This document shows, one piece after another, positions 1 through 10,106 of a stretch of DNA of 64,000 nt. Location: NCBI GenBank assembly GCA_020796225.1, contig CM036767.1, positions 18,033,927 to 18,097,926 of the forward strand, in the 5' to 3' direction. Every line of letters starts with the position of its first letter. Within the stretch, counting starts at the first letter, position 1. The stretch comes from Arion vulgaris (lineage: Eukaryota; Mollusca; Gastropoda; Stylommatophora; Arionidae). The notes below the pieces were generated by a model that ran no database searches, was not told the DNA's origin, and saw nothing but the letters and a program-made list of their open reading frames with translations. The position numbers and the translations under genes are program-made.

Positions 1-1017
1 ATTCAATAAAGTCAATCATTCGCCTTTAGACCTGTTTTTTCCAGACTTGTAAATTTTTCTACCAGTCTGCATGGAGTGCAGCGTCATTGGTTTTGTCGAC
101 TGAGAACATATTTATATACAGTGTAAACTAAGATGGACTGTTATGTATATATTTTATTTTCAGTCTGTTTGATTTGACATGTTCAATTGCGTATTTTATT
201 TTATTTCCACTCTACTTTAGAATGACGTGAAAAAAGTAAGAAATTCTTGTGTATCTTATAGTATTTTCTGGTTTCCTTAGAGTATACTGTTGACCTCATA
301 AATCTGTTACTATGTCTTCTGAGAAATTGTGGGCAGTAAGTTTAGCAGAACTAAAGGGGGTAGCCAGGTGTGCTGCATTAGGAAAGGTACAATTTAGTTA
401 GAAGAACTGGTCATCTTATCTCTTAACTCTTAGTGGACCAGGGACAATTTGTTTTTAGAGTAAAAACCGCCCTTTAGTGTGGCATTTGGTCCACAAGGAG
501 TTAATGTTGTAAGATTGAGGTCTTTATAGCTTGCTGTAAAGATTGTTAAAATATGATTTCAAGTTTCTTGAAACTTACCGTAAAGATAGTCAAAATGATT
601 TTTAAAATACTCAAAATTTGTTTCAAGATTTTTGTTTGATAATTCTGGAAAGTCATATCTGAAAATATTTACCAATACCTGAAACTTGTTTTTAAAAAAA
701 TTCTAAACTAAGTTGGAAAACTTTGCTGTATTTGAAAAATTGTAGAATCTATATGAAGATTTGTAAAACTTGATTTGAGGTTGATATGTTGTATCCAATG
801 TGCTTGCAGTATATCACCTTGTAATATATTATTATTATTGATAGATTATTGGCACTTAATGTGTAATTTATGTCAATTTTTACTTGAATTTTGAGATTGA
901 AATCTTAAAATATTGAGTTTTTAAATGTTAAAAAAAGTGAAACTGCAAAAATTGAGATGGGATTAGAGAGTTGATTTTTAGCTAAGACAGACTACAATAC
1001 TTTCAACCTTCAGGGGT
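1..1017. other. AT-rich non-coding DNA
   Basis: No supportable gene or recognisable repeat. The DNA is AT-rich with many short poly-T and poly-A runs. If the TOM1-like gene extends leftwards, as its missing N-terminus implies, this is intron of that gene. Confidence 0.5.
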
Positions 1018-1223
1018 GTGCATGAACCAGCCATCCTGACGAACTGTCGTCGACATGAGGTGTTTGTGGTAATAAGAAAGCAGATAAACTGCAATAAAGG
1101 CACCTATAGTCGGAGTGTAAAGATCAGGGTACTAAGAGTGTTCCTATTCCTGTTGGCAACGTATGGGTGTGAAGCATGGACATTTGGCAAGACAGTGGAA
1201 TATAGATATGTGCTTTTGAATAT
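1018..1223 (+). pseudogene. nLTR-1 LINE fragment, RT C-terminal part (left half)
   Basis: The translation contains KIRVLRVFLFLLATYGCEAW, the typical 'YGCEAWTLGK' segment found just after the palm domain of LINE-type reverse transcriptases. The reading frame then breaks off at a SINE-B insertion and resumes at 1721. It is 5'-truncated and carries frame damage, so it is a dead copy. Sequence similarity to LINE RTs is my recognition of the motif, not a search result. Confidence 0.7.
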
Positions 1224-1732
1224 TCTTCTTCGTTCTCACTAGATTCGGATTTCGGATTCTTTAATAAGCCGTCTGCCTCAGATTATCAGCCACGCCATAC
1301 AGTTTGTCTTGGATGCTAGTGTAAGTGGGCCACCTCTTTCTTCTCAAGTTTGCATACTGGGGCAGTTCTGTAGGATATAATTCCTATGATTTTGTGCTGA
1401 CCTCTTCCCACAGTAAGTTTTGTCCACCCTCGTGATGGTAGTTCTGACATTCTTACTGCGTGGCTAAATCTCCGAGGCAGATTGGCAACCATAGAATCCG
1501 TTATCCCATTCCTCATTGTGAGGGTCGTTGCACCATGTTATGCTCCTTACGGCCTGGTGCATCCGTTTTCTGCAAGCATTTGTTTCGGGTTAGCATTCCC
1601 TAGCGGATACATGCATCCGATCTCATCCAGACCTCCTTAGTCGCCTCTTACGACATGCATGGCAGGTAACAGTGGTTCTATTCTTTACACCCCATTTGGG
1701 CCCTGGTAACCACTCGGGCGGCTTTTGAATAT
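1212..1732 (-). mobile_element. SINE-B copy with 12-bp target-site duplication
   Basis: A 497-bp element (1224-1720) on the minus strand sits between two perfect copies of GCTTTTGAATAT (1212-1223 and 1721-1732). Its 5' end (right side) is the SINE-A/B/C head, with a tRNA-like CCCGAGTGGTTACC block and the conserved core CATGTCGTAAGAGGCGACT. The rest is a long family-specific body ending in a GAAGAA-type tail (left side). It splits the nLTR-1 fragment, so it is younger than that LINE. It is the clearest full-length copy of the long SINE-B type. Confidence 0.85.
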
Positions 1733-2092
1733 AAGTGTTACAGAAGAGTCCTCAGTATATCATTGACAGAGAAGAGAACAAATAGATCTTTTTAGAAAGA
1801 ACTCAAAATCAAATAAAACTGACTGATGCTACAAATTTGAATGAGAAAATTGAAGTATTTTGGACATATAAAGAGACATGAAGGATTGAAGAAAACCAAT
1901 ATGGAAGGAGACATTCCAGCAAAGTGGATAAGAGGAAAACCATGGACAAGATGAATTCAGGATGTAACTGATGAGTTGAGCATGACGGCTGCAGAGACGG
2001 GACATCTGGCCTATGAGAGAGATATAAATTTCGAAAGATTGTTAGGATGGCAAAGTTATGCTCAGGACAAGCTATTTGATGATGAGTAAGGG
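1733..2092 (+). pseudogene. nLTR-1 LINE fragment, C-terminal tail (right half)
   Basis: This continues the LINE broken by the SINE-B insertion. The + strand translation reads CYRRVLSISLTEKRTN, then LKYFGHIKRHEGLKKTNMEG and a region rich in GHLAYER, the C-terminal signature of an endonuclease/RT LINE. It ends near GATGATGAG at 2088. Near-identical tails occur at 16555-16800, 30055-30215 and, on the other strand, 41440-41830, showing one multi-copy family. Frameshifts and stops make it non-functional. Confidence 0.75.
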
Positions 2093-2640
2093 TGTTAAAT
2101 ATAGATAACTGAAACATACTTCTGTTGTTTATTGATCGCCAGTGTGATAAGGACTCTGCAGTGATGATGAATTCATACATCACTTGAGGGAATTTTGAAT
2201 CACAATTTGTAGGAGTAGGACTGGGCACCTGCGATGCAAAATGAGGATTGTGTTTAACCAAATAACCACAGGAGTCATCACCATGTATACCCTTTGATAT
2301 CTTCTGAGGGATTCTTTCGCTCTCTCTCCCATGCCCACTGTATGTAGCTCTTCCAATATGGTTCCTGAATCACCTCTGCCCCTTCTCCATCTACTATTTT
2401 TCACAGTATTTATTCCGTCTTGGCTGCATCTAATTAGAACCTTCATGGCATGCTCTCTGCTAATGCAAATATGATTTTGGTAAATGGCAAGTAGTTGCAA
2501 GCAACTAACCAGTCTCCTGAGTTTACAGTAAAACTAAAGACTGTTGGGTTGGGGACCCTAGAGAGGGTCTTTAGGCAAGCAATGTTTTTCTGTTAGAAAC
2601 AAACACATTAGGAGGCCCGCCTGTGTGCAGACATGTCCTA
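2093..2640. other. No gene recognised
   Basis: Two overlapping minus-strand open frames of 106-150 codons run through here, but the first is the antisense of the nLTR-1 tail and neither shows a domain or a splice context. I see no gene in this stretch. Confidence 0.4.
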
Positions 2641-2644
2641 AATT

Positions 2645-2880
2645 CCCTTCAGTTTCAGTTTGAAATATCTTCATTGTACTTAAGATATGTCCATAGTTTG
2701 AAATATCTTCATTGCACAGGATATCTCCTTCACAATATCTCCAACAGAGTCCAGCAACTAACTTTACCAGTTTGATGTTGATTGATGAGCCTACTCATAT
2801 ACCTGTTGTTCTATTCTTTTCAGGCGACTCCAATCTTCAATCAAAGCTCTTACAATTGAGCAGTTGACATGGATTTGGTT
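2645..2880 (-). pseudogene. nLTR-8 LINE 3'-end fragment
   Basis: The reverse complement resembles the C-terminal end of the jockey-like LINE seen intact at 40483-40755: the codons for '..RLINQNRTG..', 'EILRR' and 'CNEDIPN'. The motif GTTTGAAATATCTTCATTG occurs twice (about 2660 and 2697), a small internal duplication. It is a short, degraded copy. Confidence 0.5.
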
Positions 2881-3146
2881 TAGATAAAAATCTTCTTTAC
2901 TTTACAATACTCACTCTGACCCGTCCCAAATTCCCAGCGATAAACAAGCCAAGGGAAGCCACTCTGATAAAAACTAAAGTCAAGGATAAACCTAACCTAA
3001 AAATTGAGTGTTTACAAGATTTTACTTTGTGGCAACACATTTCATTGATGATACTTGCCTGTTGGCACTTATAATTGCTTGTATTGCAGAAGTCTTTAGT
3101 CTTAATGAAACATTTTCTGCATTAAATGATATGTTGTTCTTAACAG
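2881..3146. other. Putative intron, no repeat recognised
   Basis: AT-rich DNA leading up to the candidate microexon at 3147. No gene or known repeat is seen. Confidence 0.35.
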
Positions 3147-3170
3147 ATGTCAGATGAGGAAATACTTAAG
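3147..3170 (+). CDS. TOM1: Candidate microexon of the TOM1-like gene
   Basis: A 24-nt segment lies between an acceptor (TTGTTCTTAACAG) and a donor (GTATAC). It encodes MSDEEILK and is in phase 0 on both sides, so it joins without shift to the phase-0 exon at 9265 (LQDKETDYDEMEQWL). The acidic composition fits the linker before the C-terminal motif of TOM1 proteins. A 24-nt open frame with splice sites can occur by chance, so this is tentative. Confidence 0.35.
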
Positions 3171-3521
3171 GTATACATTTCTACAGAGAATATTTTACGT
3201 TCCTTTATGTCTTAGTTGCATGCTTTATCATTCTATCAACATTTTGTTTGCCAGTTTGGTTTTCATTTTTTGATTGTTGACTAATTTAGTTCTTATTTAT
3301 CATTTGTTAATTTTCCATTTTAGTTTTATTATTTGGTGGTTTGTCAATTTTATTTGCATTTTTTTAGGGTTGATCAATTTGATTTTCCTCATTTTATAAT
3401 TTTTCAGTTTTGTAATTGTTTGACAGTTTTCATATTTTATTTATTAATGAACGTAGCAACAGTAGAAAGAATAATATGATGCTTATTCAGTTTAATAGTG
3501 ACAAAAGCAGATTACACTCAT

Positions 3522-3655
3522 TGATTGATTGATAGGACCATCATCATTGCACTTTGGTGAATAACCATGTGTGCTCTGATCTCTTTCTTATACAGAAAGA
3601 TCACTGAAGCAATGCACTAGCTCCATATTACCAGCAAGAGTTCCTGATGTAATAT
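3522..3655 (-). mobile_element. SINE-F fragment
   Basis: This matches the 3' part of the SINE-F family (TGATTGATTGATAGGACCAT ... ATCATCATTGCAC), also seen at 11601, 41028, 45293 and 53560. Only about 130 bp remain; the tRNA-like head is missing. Confidence 0.65.
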
Positions 3656-4020
3656 GGAAGGAAAATATGCTAGAAGGAAGTAGTTGAAGTCTCTGAGGAA
3701 GTCAAGACTAACAAAAATCATTTGTATCTTTTGGGCATTTAGATATATAGGGGGCTGAACAGGCTGGTAGACTTTCAGGTATGGCTACTGGGAAAAGCGA
3801 ATAAGCAATGGACCAGTCTGATATTCTAAATGCTCTCACGAAAGTAGGAAGTGCAATGATACAAGAGATGAGAAGGAATATGCAACCCTGACTAGATTAC
3901 AAGAATATCAAATCAAATGGGGAGAAGTCAGATCAGTTATATGAGGACTACCATCATATCACTCTGGACTGAATCCAGCAGCATCCAGCGGCCCAACACA
4001 CCAGTTCGATGTTGATTAAT
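3656..4020 (-). pseudogene. Unassigned DNA ending in a short nLTR-8 remnant
   Basis: The only interpretable part is about 3955-4020, whose minus-strand translation LINQHRTGVLGRWMLLD matches the LINQNRTGTVSRWTLMEIL segment near the C-terminus of the jockey-like nLTR-8 LINE at 40483-40755. The rest shows no gene. Confidence 0.45.
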
Positions 4021-4059
4021 CAATTTTTTTACATATTTGATATGTTGCTCTGGAGACGG

Positions 4060-4345
4060 AATGCAAGAAAATGGGGAGAGATCTGGAAAGATGGCCTTGG
4101 ATAGGCGGCTTGGAAGCCTGTTGTGGACCATGCCCTCTGGCGAAGGTGAAAAGAAGAAGGTATACCGCTCTTGGTATAAACTGTTGTATGCCTGTAATCG
4201 CTTGGGCAGTTTAGACAGGAGGACATGAGCCTGTGAATTAATGGCTGCATGTCTAGTGCGAGCGTTGAAATAAGATGAGAAGGTCAATAATAAAAAACCG
4301 TCCTCTATGGTATGAAACTTTGTTACTGCCTGAAATGACACAGCA
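4060..4345. repeat. Dispersed repeat H, copy 1
   Basis: Blocks such as GACAGGAGGACATGAGCCTG, TATACCGCTCTTGG and a following TGCATGTCTAGTGC recur, diverged, at about 8260-8360. No coding sense is visible; the longest open frame (134 codons, minus) has no domain. It may be a decayed LINE or SINE body. Confidence 0.45.
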
Positions 4346-4671
4346 ATATGAATTTGGGCAGATCCAATATAGAACTGGAGGACTCAGAGATACTGAGATG
4401 GAGATTGCAGTGGTGAGGCCTATGTACTAGTGCTAGTCGTCATGTGACTTTCAGTTAAGATGTTTTATTGAAATGAAGAAAAACAAAAAGAATAGTAGAC
4501 CAACACAGAACTGATGTTGTCAGTCGCTACACTCTGAGGGATATTCAGAGGAAAAGATCAAAGTACCTATTGATTAATTGGTTGAGTATGCAGTGAGAAG
4601 GATCTCTTAACTAAATTAAACTATCTAAGCTAATACAAAGTTAAATATTATTAGCTTTACTATCCAGTTTT

Positions 4672-4777
4672 GTGAGCTCGATCACAAACCCAAGCGTACC
4701 TGGTTCAAACCCCACATGTGGCAAGTTTCGAAGCAAATTCGTTTCCGTGGGATTTTACAAAGGTAAAAATAGACCTC
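4672..4777 (+). mobile_element. SINE-M head fragment (tRNA-derived)
   Basis: This contains a good RNA polymerase III B-box-like stretch, CTGGTTCAAACCCC, followed by the family block AGTTTCGAAGCAAATTCG and a purine-rich AAAGGTAAAAATAG. Related copies are at 13108-13208 (+), 23190-23420 (-) and 39950-40190 (-). It abuts the tail of the SINE-B copy that follows. Confidence 0.6.
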
Positions 4778-4779
4778 AC

Positions 4780-5146
4780 CATTCTTCTTCTTCTGCATTC
4801 TCACTAGATTGGGATTTCGGATTCTCTGATAAAGGTAGCCGTCTGCCTCAGATTATCAGCCATACAGTTTGTCTTGGATGCTAGTGTAAGTGGGCCACCT
4901 CTTTCTTCTCAAGTCTGCATACTGGGGGCAGTTCTGTAGGATATGATTCCTATGATTTCTGCTTCCCGTTTGTGCCGACCTCTTCCAGCAGTAAGTTTTG
5001 GCCACCCTGTGATGGTAGGTCTGACATTCTTACTGCGTGGCTAAATCTCCTAGGCAGATTGGCGACTGTAGAATCCGTCATCACATTCCTCATTGTGAGG
5101 TGTCATTGCACCATGTTATGCGCCTTACAGCCTGGTGCATCTTGGA
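4780..5146 (-). mobile_element. SINE-B copy, 5'-truncated
   Basis: It starts (3' end) with a TTCTTCTTCTTC tail and matches the 1224-1720 copy through the body as far as the 'GGTGCATC' block at 5146. The tRNA-like head and conserved core are absent, as expected for a 5'-truncated retroinsertion. The tail unit here occurs once, in contrast to five times in the copy at 13427. Confidence 0.75.
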
Positions 5147-5309
5147 TACGCACCTTGATGATGATGAGAAAATCAACGACTCGTTTACTGTTGTTGATGG
5201 CTACCTCCTGTAAAGGATATGCTACGATTTTCATTTCATCCAGCTTTGCATGGAATTTATGTTTAGAATTTGCAACAATAATGTTTCTCAGGTCGATCTA
5301 GCTTCAATT

Positions 5310-5450
5310 CGGTAGATCTAGAGAAATACTGGGAAGTAAAGGTAGCCAATGTGATGTTGACCACATCACCCACCTTGTGCCGTAGGTAACAAAAAAATAA
5401 TATGGGCCCAACACCGAATTCATTCATATACCGTAGTATGATAACAGATG
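5310..5450 (+). mobile_element. SINE-D fragment (3' half)
   Basis: This shares GTTGACCACATCACCCA and a following TATGGGCCCAACAC block with the SINE-D copies at 12078-12350, 25326-25560 and 31222-31495. The tRNA-like head is missing. Confidence 0.65.
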
Positions 5451-6519
5451 CTTTTACTTTTTTATTTATAAATTGTATGTTCCATTATATTTTACAAAAA
5501 TATCTAAAAAAATAGATGTTTGCTAGATAGAAAAGCAGAAAACGAAATTTGTCTTATGTATTTTGATAGCAAAGAAATTGTGATCCTATTTTTTAATTGC
5601 TATTCCCTGTTTACTGCAGCTCATGACCTTGTATAATGGCTGACTGAACATGCTATTAGTTGTATACATTTTAAAATTAACTTATTACTCAGTAAAGAAA
5701 CACATCTGATCCTTTACTTGGAGATCTAAATTGTAAGTACCTCTAAAGACAGAGTAAGACTCGCCTGAATGGCGAGGAACACTTTGGTACTTTAGTGATC
5801 GCTCTAAATTTAAACAAGCCTTCACACAGAAATCAGTCAGAACCGCCATGACTATGCATGAGTTCATAACGGGCAAATGAAAAAAAAAAAACCAAACACA
5901 TAAAGAGTTAAAAATGGTCTTTTTGACAAACAAATTTCTGCAGAACAAGCTGTTCAAACGTCATACCTCCGGAGGCATGACATATTCTCAAGTTCTTTTC
6001 CTGTGACACACAAACTGACAATCAGTTTTATAATTAAGATTTGAATAGACCCGTTTCATGACATATATTTGATATATTATTGCTGTAACATTAGATGAAG
6101 CAAAAATGTGAAGGAGATTAGAGAAGTTATGCATGTTCAACAGAAGCAATAGGCAAATTATGTCAGTAGTAAAAGCATCTTGAAATTTTTAGTTTATCAA
6201 GTGTCACTTATGCTTCCTATGTTCCAGTTTTCTAAAACGCCATTGCTACTTTTCCTGCTTATTGCCTGCATATCTCATGTTCTACTGTTTAGCATGTAAT
6301 CTCTCTGTGACTGACTTGCTAGCATTTGCATACTGCGGCTTGTCTTATGATATTATCATATCAAATCATTTTTTTTAAATATTTCAAATAAATTGTGCTT
6401 ATTCGTGATTACAAATACATCTGATTTATTACTGTGTACTTAGCAATAGCTTGTATATAACAATATATATCTGTAGCCTTTCTGTATATTTCTGCTCATT
6501 CTTTTCAAACAGGTTATGT
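5451..6519. other. AT-rich non-coding DNA
   Basis: No gene seen. The 90-codon minus-strand frame at 5685-5957 has no domain. A short stretch around 5830 (AAATCAGTCAGAACCGCC) is shared with 15600 and 53555 (AAAATCAGTCAGAAGCGC), so a low-copy dispersed repeat runs through here. Confidence 0.45.
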
Positions 6520-6968
6520 GATCGTGTTGTGTGTAATATGAGTTGATGTTACTGCATTCTCTGTGTGATATGAGTTTATGTTTCTTCATTCTGTGTGTAA
6601 TACAAGTTTATGTGTTCATTCTGTGTGTAATATGAGTTTATGTGTTCATTCTGTGTGTAATATGAGTTTATGTGTTCATTCTGTGTGTAATAAAGTTTAT
6701 GTGTACATTCTGTGTAGTAACATAAGTTTTTGTGTTCATTCTGTGTGTAATATGAGTTTGTGTTCATTCTGTGTGTAATATGAGTTTGTGTTCATTCTGT
6801 GTGTAATATGAGTTTGTGTTCATTCTGTGTGTAATATAAGTTTTTGTGTTCATTCTGTGTGTAATATAAGTTTTTGTGTTCATTCTGTGTGTAATATGAG
6901 TTGATGTGTTCATTCTGTGTGTAATACAAGTTTATGTGTACATTCTGTGTGTAACATAAGTTTATATC
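6520..6968. repeat. 28-30 bp minisatellite, about 15 copies
   Basis: Tandem copies of a unit around GTTCATTCTGTGTGTAATAT. Early units are 30 bp (ending GAGTTTATGT), later ones 28 bp (GAGTTTGT), showing two subtypes laid end to end. The open frames on both strands here are by-products of the repeat. Confidence 0.95.
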
Positions 6969-7324
6969 TATGTTTTAGTGTGTCAAATAACCTGCTTAGA
7001 TCTTTTTTAGTTGTACACTAGATCAGCAGACTGACACATGTTGCTGACATGAAAATTGAAGGGCAAAAACCCAAAGTACACAATTAGAAATTGAATCAGT
7101 TTTCTTATAACAGTGTAGTCAATGTCAAATTTCCTATGTTTGCAATACAGTAAACCTCCTCCTCTCCACACATCTTCAAATTGTTGATGAGTCTATGATC
7201 ATGAAATGAAAATGATGTATTGCATTACTGAAGAGTTTTTTTTTTAATGTAGATGTAGATTTAACTAAAAAGATTTCTTAGTGAATTGAATTTGATTCAG
7301 AATGGATTCAGATGAATATGTGTA

Positions 7325-7720
7325 GTTAAGGATCATCATCAGGTGCCATCTCCACATCGAAGGTTGGCTGCAATGAATCTCCAGCATCCTGTCTTTGCCT
7401 TGGTGTTGCACACTGCCAGACTGTAACCTGTCCATTTCTTAAAGTTTCCCTCCCACTTATCTCTCGGTCTTCCTCTTGCTCTTCCCCCTCAACTTTCCCC
7501 TCTAGTAAATGTTTTATCATGGTGTCATGTCTTTTTATGTGCCTAAAATACTTTACTTGTCTGAATTTTTTTTCTTAATAATTGTTTCTTCATGCCTAGT
7601 TTTCCTAAAACTTGTTAATTTGTCTGTTTTTCTGTCCATGAAACTCTGCCTATTCTTCTATATATCAACATCTCAAATGCATCAATTCTGTCTTCTAACT
7701 GCTTGTTCATTATAGTTAAG
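7325..7720 (-). pseudogene. nLTR-5 LINE 3' fragment, copy 1
   Basis: The minus-strand translation includes SGRETLRNGQVTVWQCATPR and ends PTFDVEMAPDDDP, a LINE RT C-terminal tail. It is close to the copy at 44680-45225, which adds upstream RT residues (YPILMYGSETWTMNKQLEDR). The 3' end lies at the ATCATCATCAGG on the left. It is a 5'-truncated copy. Confidence 0.7.
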
Positions 7721-7765
7721 GATAATAATGGTAAAATATCAGATGTAGGACTGTAGATCTCTCTG

Positions 7766-7796
<31 letters not shown>

Positions 7797-7797
7797 A
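7766..7797. repeat. (CT)n microsatellite
   Basis: About 30 bp of mostly CT dinucleotides. A short (CA)n tract follows at 7867-7882. Confidence 0.9.
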
Positions 7798-7996
7798 ACA
7801 AATATTGACTAATCACAGTCACTCATAAAATTAAAGTGTAAATTTAACCTTTTCAAAGAAATGCTGAGCACACACACACACAGTATTTCATATAGTTCAA
7901 ATTGTAAATGGATCTTCTTCTGTATTGCATCTCTATTGTAATGTTTAACACAGTAATTCTTGTGGCTAAAATTGTAATTGAATCTATTTCTGTCGC

Positions 7997-8252
7997 CGCC
8001 CGAATGGTTACCGGGACCCAAATATGGGTTGTAAAGAATAGAACCACTATTACCTGCCACGCATGTCGTAAGAGGCGACTAAGGAGGTTTGGCTGAAGTC
8101 GGATGCATGTGTCCTAAACGTGTAGAAGTCTATGCCTTTAGGGGCCTACCAAACCAATGTGCAACGTATACACGTTCTTTGGCAAAGATCAAACATATCA
8201 CAAAGAGTGATTAAAATTGGTGGTAAAGAACGAACGCAAAGAAGAAGAAGAA
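7997..8252 (+). mobile_element. SINE-A copy 1
   Basis: Full-length, about 255 bp: tRNA-like CCCGAATGGTTACCGGGACC head, conserved core (GCATGTCGTAAGAGGCGACT at about 8060), then the A-type body (ACGTGTAGAAGTCTATGCC) and the tail ACGAACGCAAAGAAGAAG. ATTTCTGT occurs before the head and after the tail, a possible short target-site duplication. Confidence 0.85.
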
Positions 8253-8257
8253 GATTT

Positions 8258-8450
8258 CTGTTTTCGTTACTGCCTGTAATACCGCTTTTTGGATGGTGTA
8301 GGACAGGAAGAACATGAGCCTGTGGAATTTAATGCCAGCATGACTAGTGCAATTGCTGTGCATCTGTTCAGGTTATGTTTTCTTTATGCTCTCGACAGAA
8401 AAAATTATGTGGCCTTACCATGGATCGAATCCGGGTCTCTCGCATCTGTT
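8258..8450. repeat. Dispersed repeat H, copy 2
   Basis: It resembles 4150-4280: GACAGGAAGAACATGAGCCTG and GCATGACTAGTGC. It lies directly after the SINE-A tail and ends before the next unit of the interrupted array. Confidence 0.45.
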
Positions 8451-8589
8451 TCTGTAAATGTATCTATACTGAAGTAATGCTGAACACACTCAGTAATTCA
8501 TATGGTTGAAATTGTAAATATATCTATTTCTATTTTTCTATTTTCTTCTAAAGTAATGTTGAACACAGACAGTTACTCTTATAGTTCAA

Positions 8590-9125
8590 ATTGCAAATAT
8601 ATCTTCTGTAATGCTCGCTCGTCCATCATGGGTGATGATTACCACACAAGTTTCATCCAAGGAAATGTAGTTGCGTTATGTTTGTCTGTGTGTGCAGTAG
8701 ATGACTAGTGAGCCTGATGGGCTTGAAATGTTCCTGTACACTGTGGGCAAGGTATACTTGCACTTGTGGGGAGTTTTACTGCCATTCTATTTTGACGTTT
8801 TTGTTCCATCCATGCTGTTCTACCTGCCTCTGAGGCCGAGGAACCGTGTCGAAGAATGTGTGCCAGGTTGATTTGTCTTGAGCAACATTCTCCAGTTGTC
8901 GACATCTATGCCAAAGGATTTCATCGAGTTCTTGAGTGTGTCTTTGAATCGCTTTTGACCACCCTGTGAGCGTTTACTGACCACCCTGTGAGCGTTTACC
9001 GCTATGCATCTCACCGTAAAAGAGTCGTTTGGGTATTCTGCAATCCGACATTCAAGCCACATGTCCTTTCCATTGTGTCTGGGACTGCATAAAGATTGTA
9101 TAGATGCTGGGAAGAGCAGCTCTTT
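8590..9125 (-). pseudogene. nLTR-4 LINE C-terminal fragment, copy 1
   Basis: The minus-strand frames read GQKRFKDTLKNSMKSFGIDV followed by DNWRMLLKTNQPG and, in a shifted frame, IPCPQCTGTFQAHQAH, a CCHH-like finger. This is the characteristic end of RTE/CR1-like LINE proteins with a C-terminal zinc finger. CCACCCTGTGAGCGTTTAC occurs twice in tandem near 8960-9000. It is frameshifted and 5'-truncated. Confidence 0.75.
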
Positions 9126-9264
9126 TTAGGACCTGCACGTATCTCTATTGTAATGTTGAACACAGTAATTCATATGATTCAAATTGTAAATAGATCTATT
9201 TCTATTATTGTATCTCTACTAAAGTAATGTTGAACACACACAATTATTCATGCTTTGTGTTTAG

Positions 9265-9327
9265 TTACAAGACAAGGAGACAGATTATGATGAAATGGAG
9301 CAATGGCTTGCAATACATGGAAATGGA
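9265..9327 (+). CDS. TOM1: TOM1-like gene, internal coding exon
   Basis: A 63-nt phase-0 exon between the acceptor TGCTTTGTGTTTAG and the donor GTAAGT. It encodes LQDKETDYDEMEQWLAIHGN plus G. The EMEQWL motif corresponds to the 'EDIEQWL' block near the C-terminus of TOM1 and TOM1L2 as I remember them. TOM1 proteins are endosomal adaptors with VHS and GAT domains that bind ubiquitin, Tollip and clathrin; this exon belongs to the clathrin/endosome-binding tail after the GAT domain. It joins in frame to the exon at 11177. Confidence 0.75.
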
Positions 9328-9555
9328 GTAAGTTTGTTGAATTAGCATTAGCCATGTTCCTGATCCATTAGTGTTCCTTATGGACAATCTAGCAAAACCA
9401 TTTGATATTTTTATAGCTATTTCTTATCTCTGCCCCCTTCCAGATTCTACTTATTCTTCTAATGTTACTCTTTAGCCTCCACACTTTTGTCTTACACGTG
9501 GGTTCCAATTAGACATATGAGATTTGTTCAAATGTATTGAACATTAATTTTTCCA
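9328..9555. other. Intron of the TOM1-like gene
   Basis: No repeat recognised. It continues to the mariner remnant and the long minisatellite. Confidence 0.6.
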
Positions 9556-10060
9556 TCGGAAACAAATGAAATATAGGAGGTGTCCTACGACAGGAAGGCA
9601 TAGGCAACCTTCAAGCACATTCGTGCAAATTTTCTTGTCTGCAGAGAGCATGTCTCTGGCAATCTGTCTGTGATTAAGCTTAGGGAAACAGAAGCAACTC
9701 CATCTGGAAGTCTCACAGAACATGGTGGATTGTGTCCTCAGTGACCCAGACTTCCTGAACACTGGTACTGGGGATGAGTTGTGGGTTTATATATGACCTG
9801 GAAACCATGGTGCATTCATCACAGTGAAAATGTACATCACAAAGATTTTTAAAAAATATGTACACCAACATAAAAATCATGTTGACAATTTTCTTTGTCT
9901 TTTGGTGGGTGGTGCATCACAAATGCTCTCCACAACATTACCAAACAGCACTATCTGGAGGTCATCCATCGCCTTTGTGATACAGTTATGGTTCCTGGAA
10001 TATAAGGCGGGATATGGCCAAGATGACGGTGGCAACAGTACATTAAGAAAATCTTGAACA
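9556..10060 (+). pseudogene. Mariner-type transposase remnant
   Basis: The + strand reads VSQNMVDCVLSDPDFLN followed by TGTGDELWVYI and a stop, which mirrors the mariner 'DPDFL..(I)TGDETWVY' block containing the first catalytic aspartate. A later frame (9824-10057) carries diverged sequence in the right place for the following transposase region. Stops and frame changes make it a fossil. No inverted terminal repeats were found, so its limits are uncertain. Transcription of the host gene would run through it. Confidence 0.45.
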
Positions 10061-10106
10061 CAAGTTGCCTTTCGTTTTGTGTGTATCATTCTAAGCCTAC
10101 ATTTCT

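Larger units (their letters stand above)
7853..9263. repeat. Interrupted tandem array of ~65-75 bp units in a TOM1-like intron
   Basis: Six diverged units around GTAATGTTGAACACA...AATTCATAT...TTCAAATTGTAAAT...ATCTATTTCT occur at about 7858, 7930, 8460, 8550, 9135 and 9205. They were one array before a SINE-A (7997-8252), repeat H (8258-8450) and an nLTR-4 LINE fragment (8590-9125) inserted. The last unit ends directly at the acceptor of the TOM1-like exon at 9265. Confidence 0.75.

Noticed and set aside
267..331. Exon-like segment after TGGTTTCCTTAG and before GTAAGTTT
   Set aside because: One frame is open (YTVDLINLLLCLLRN), but it matches no part of a TOM1 protein as I know it and nothing else supports it.
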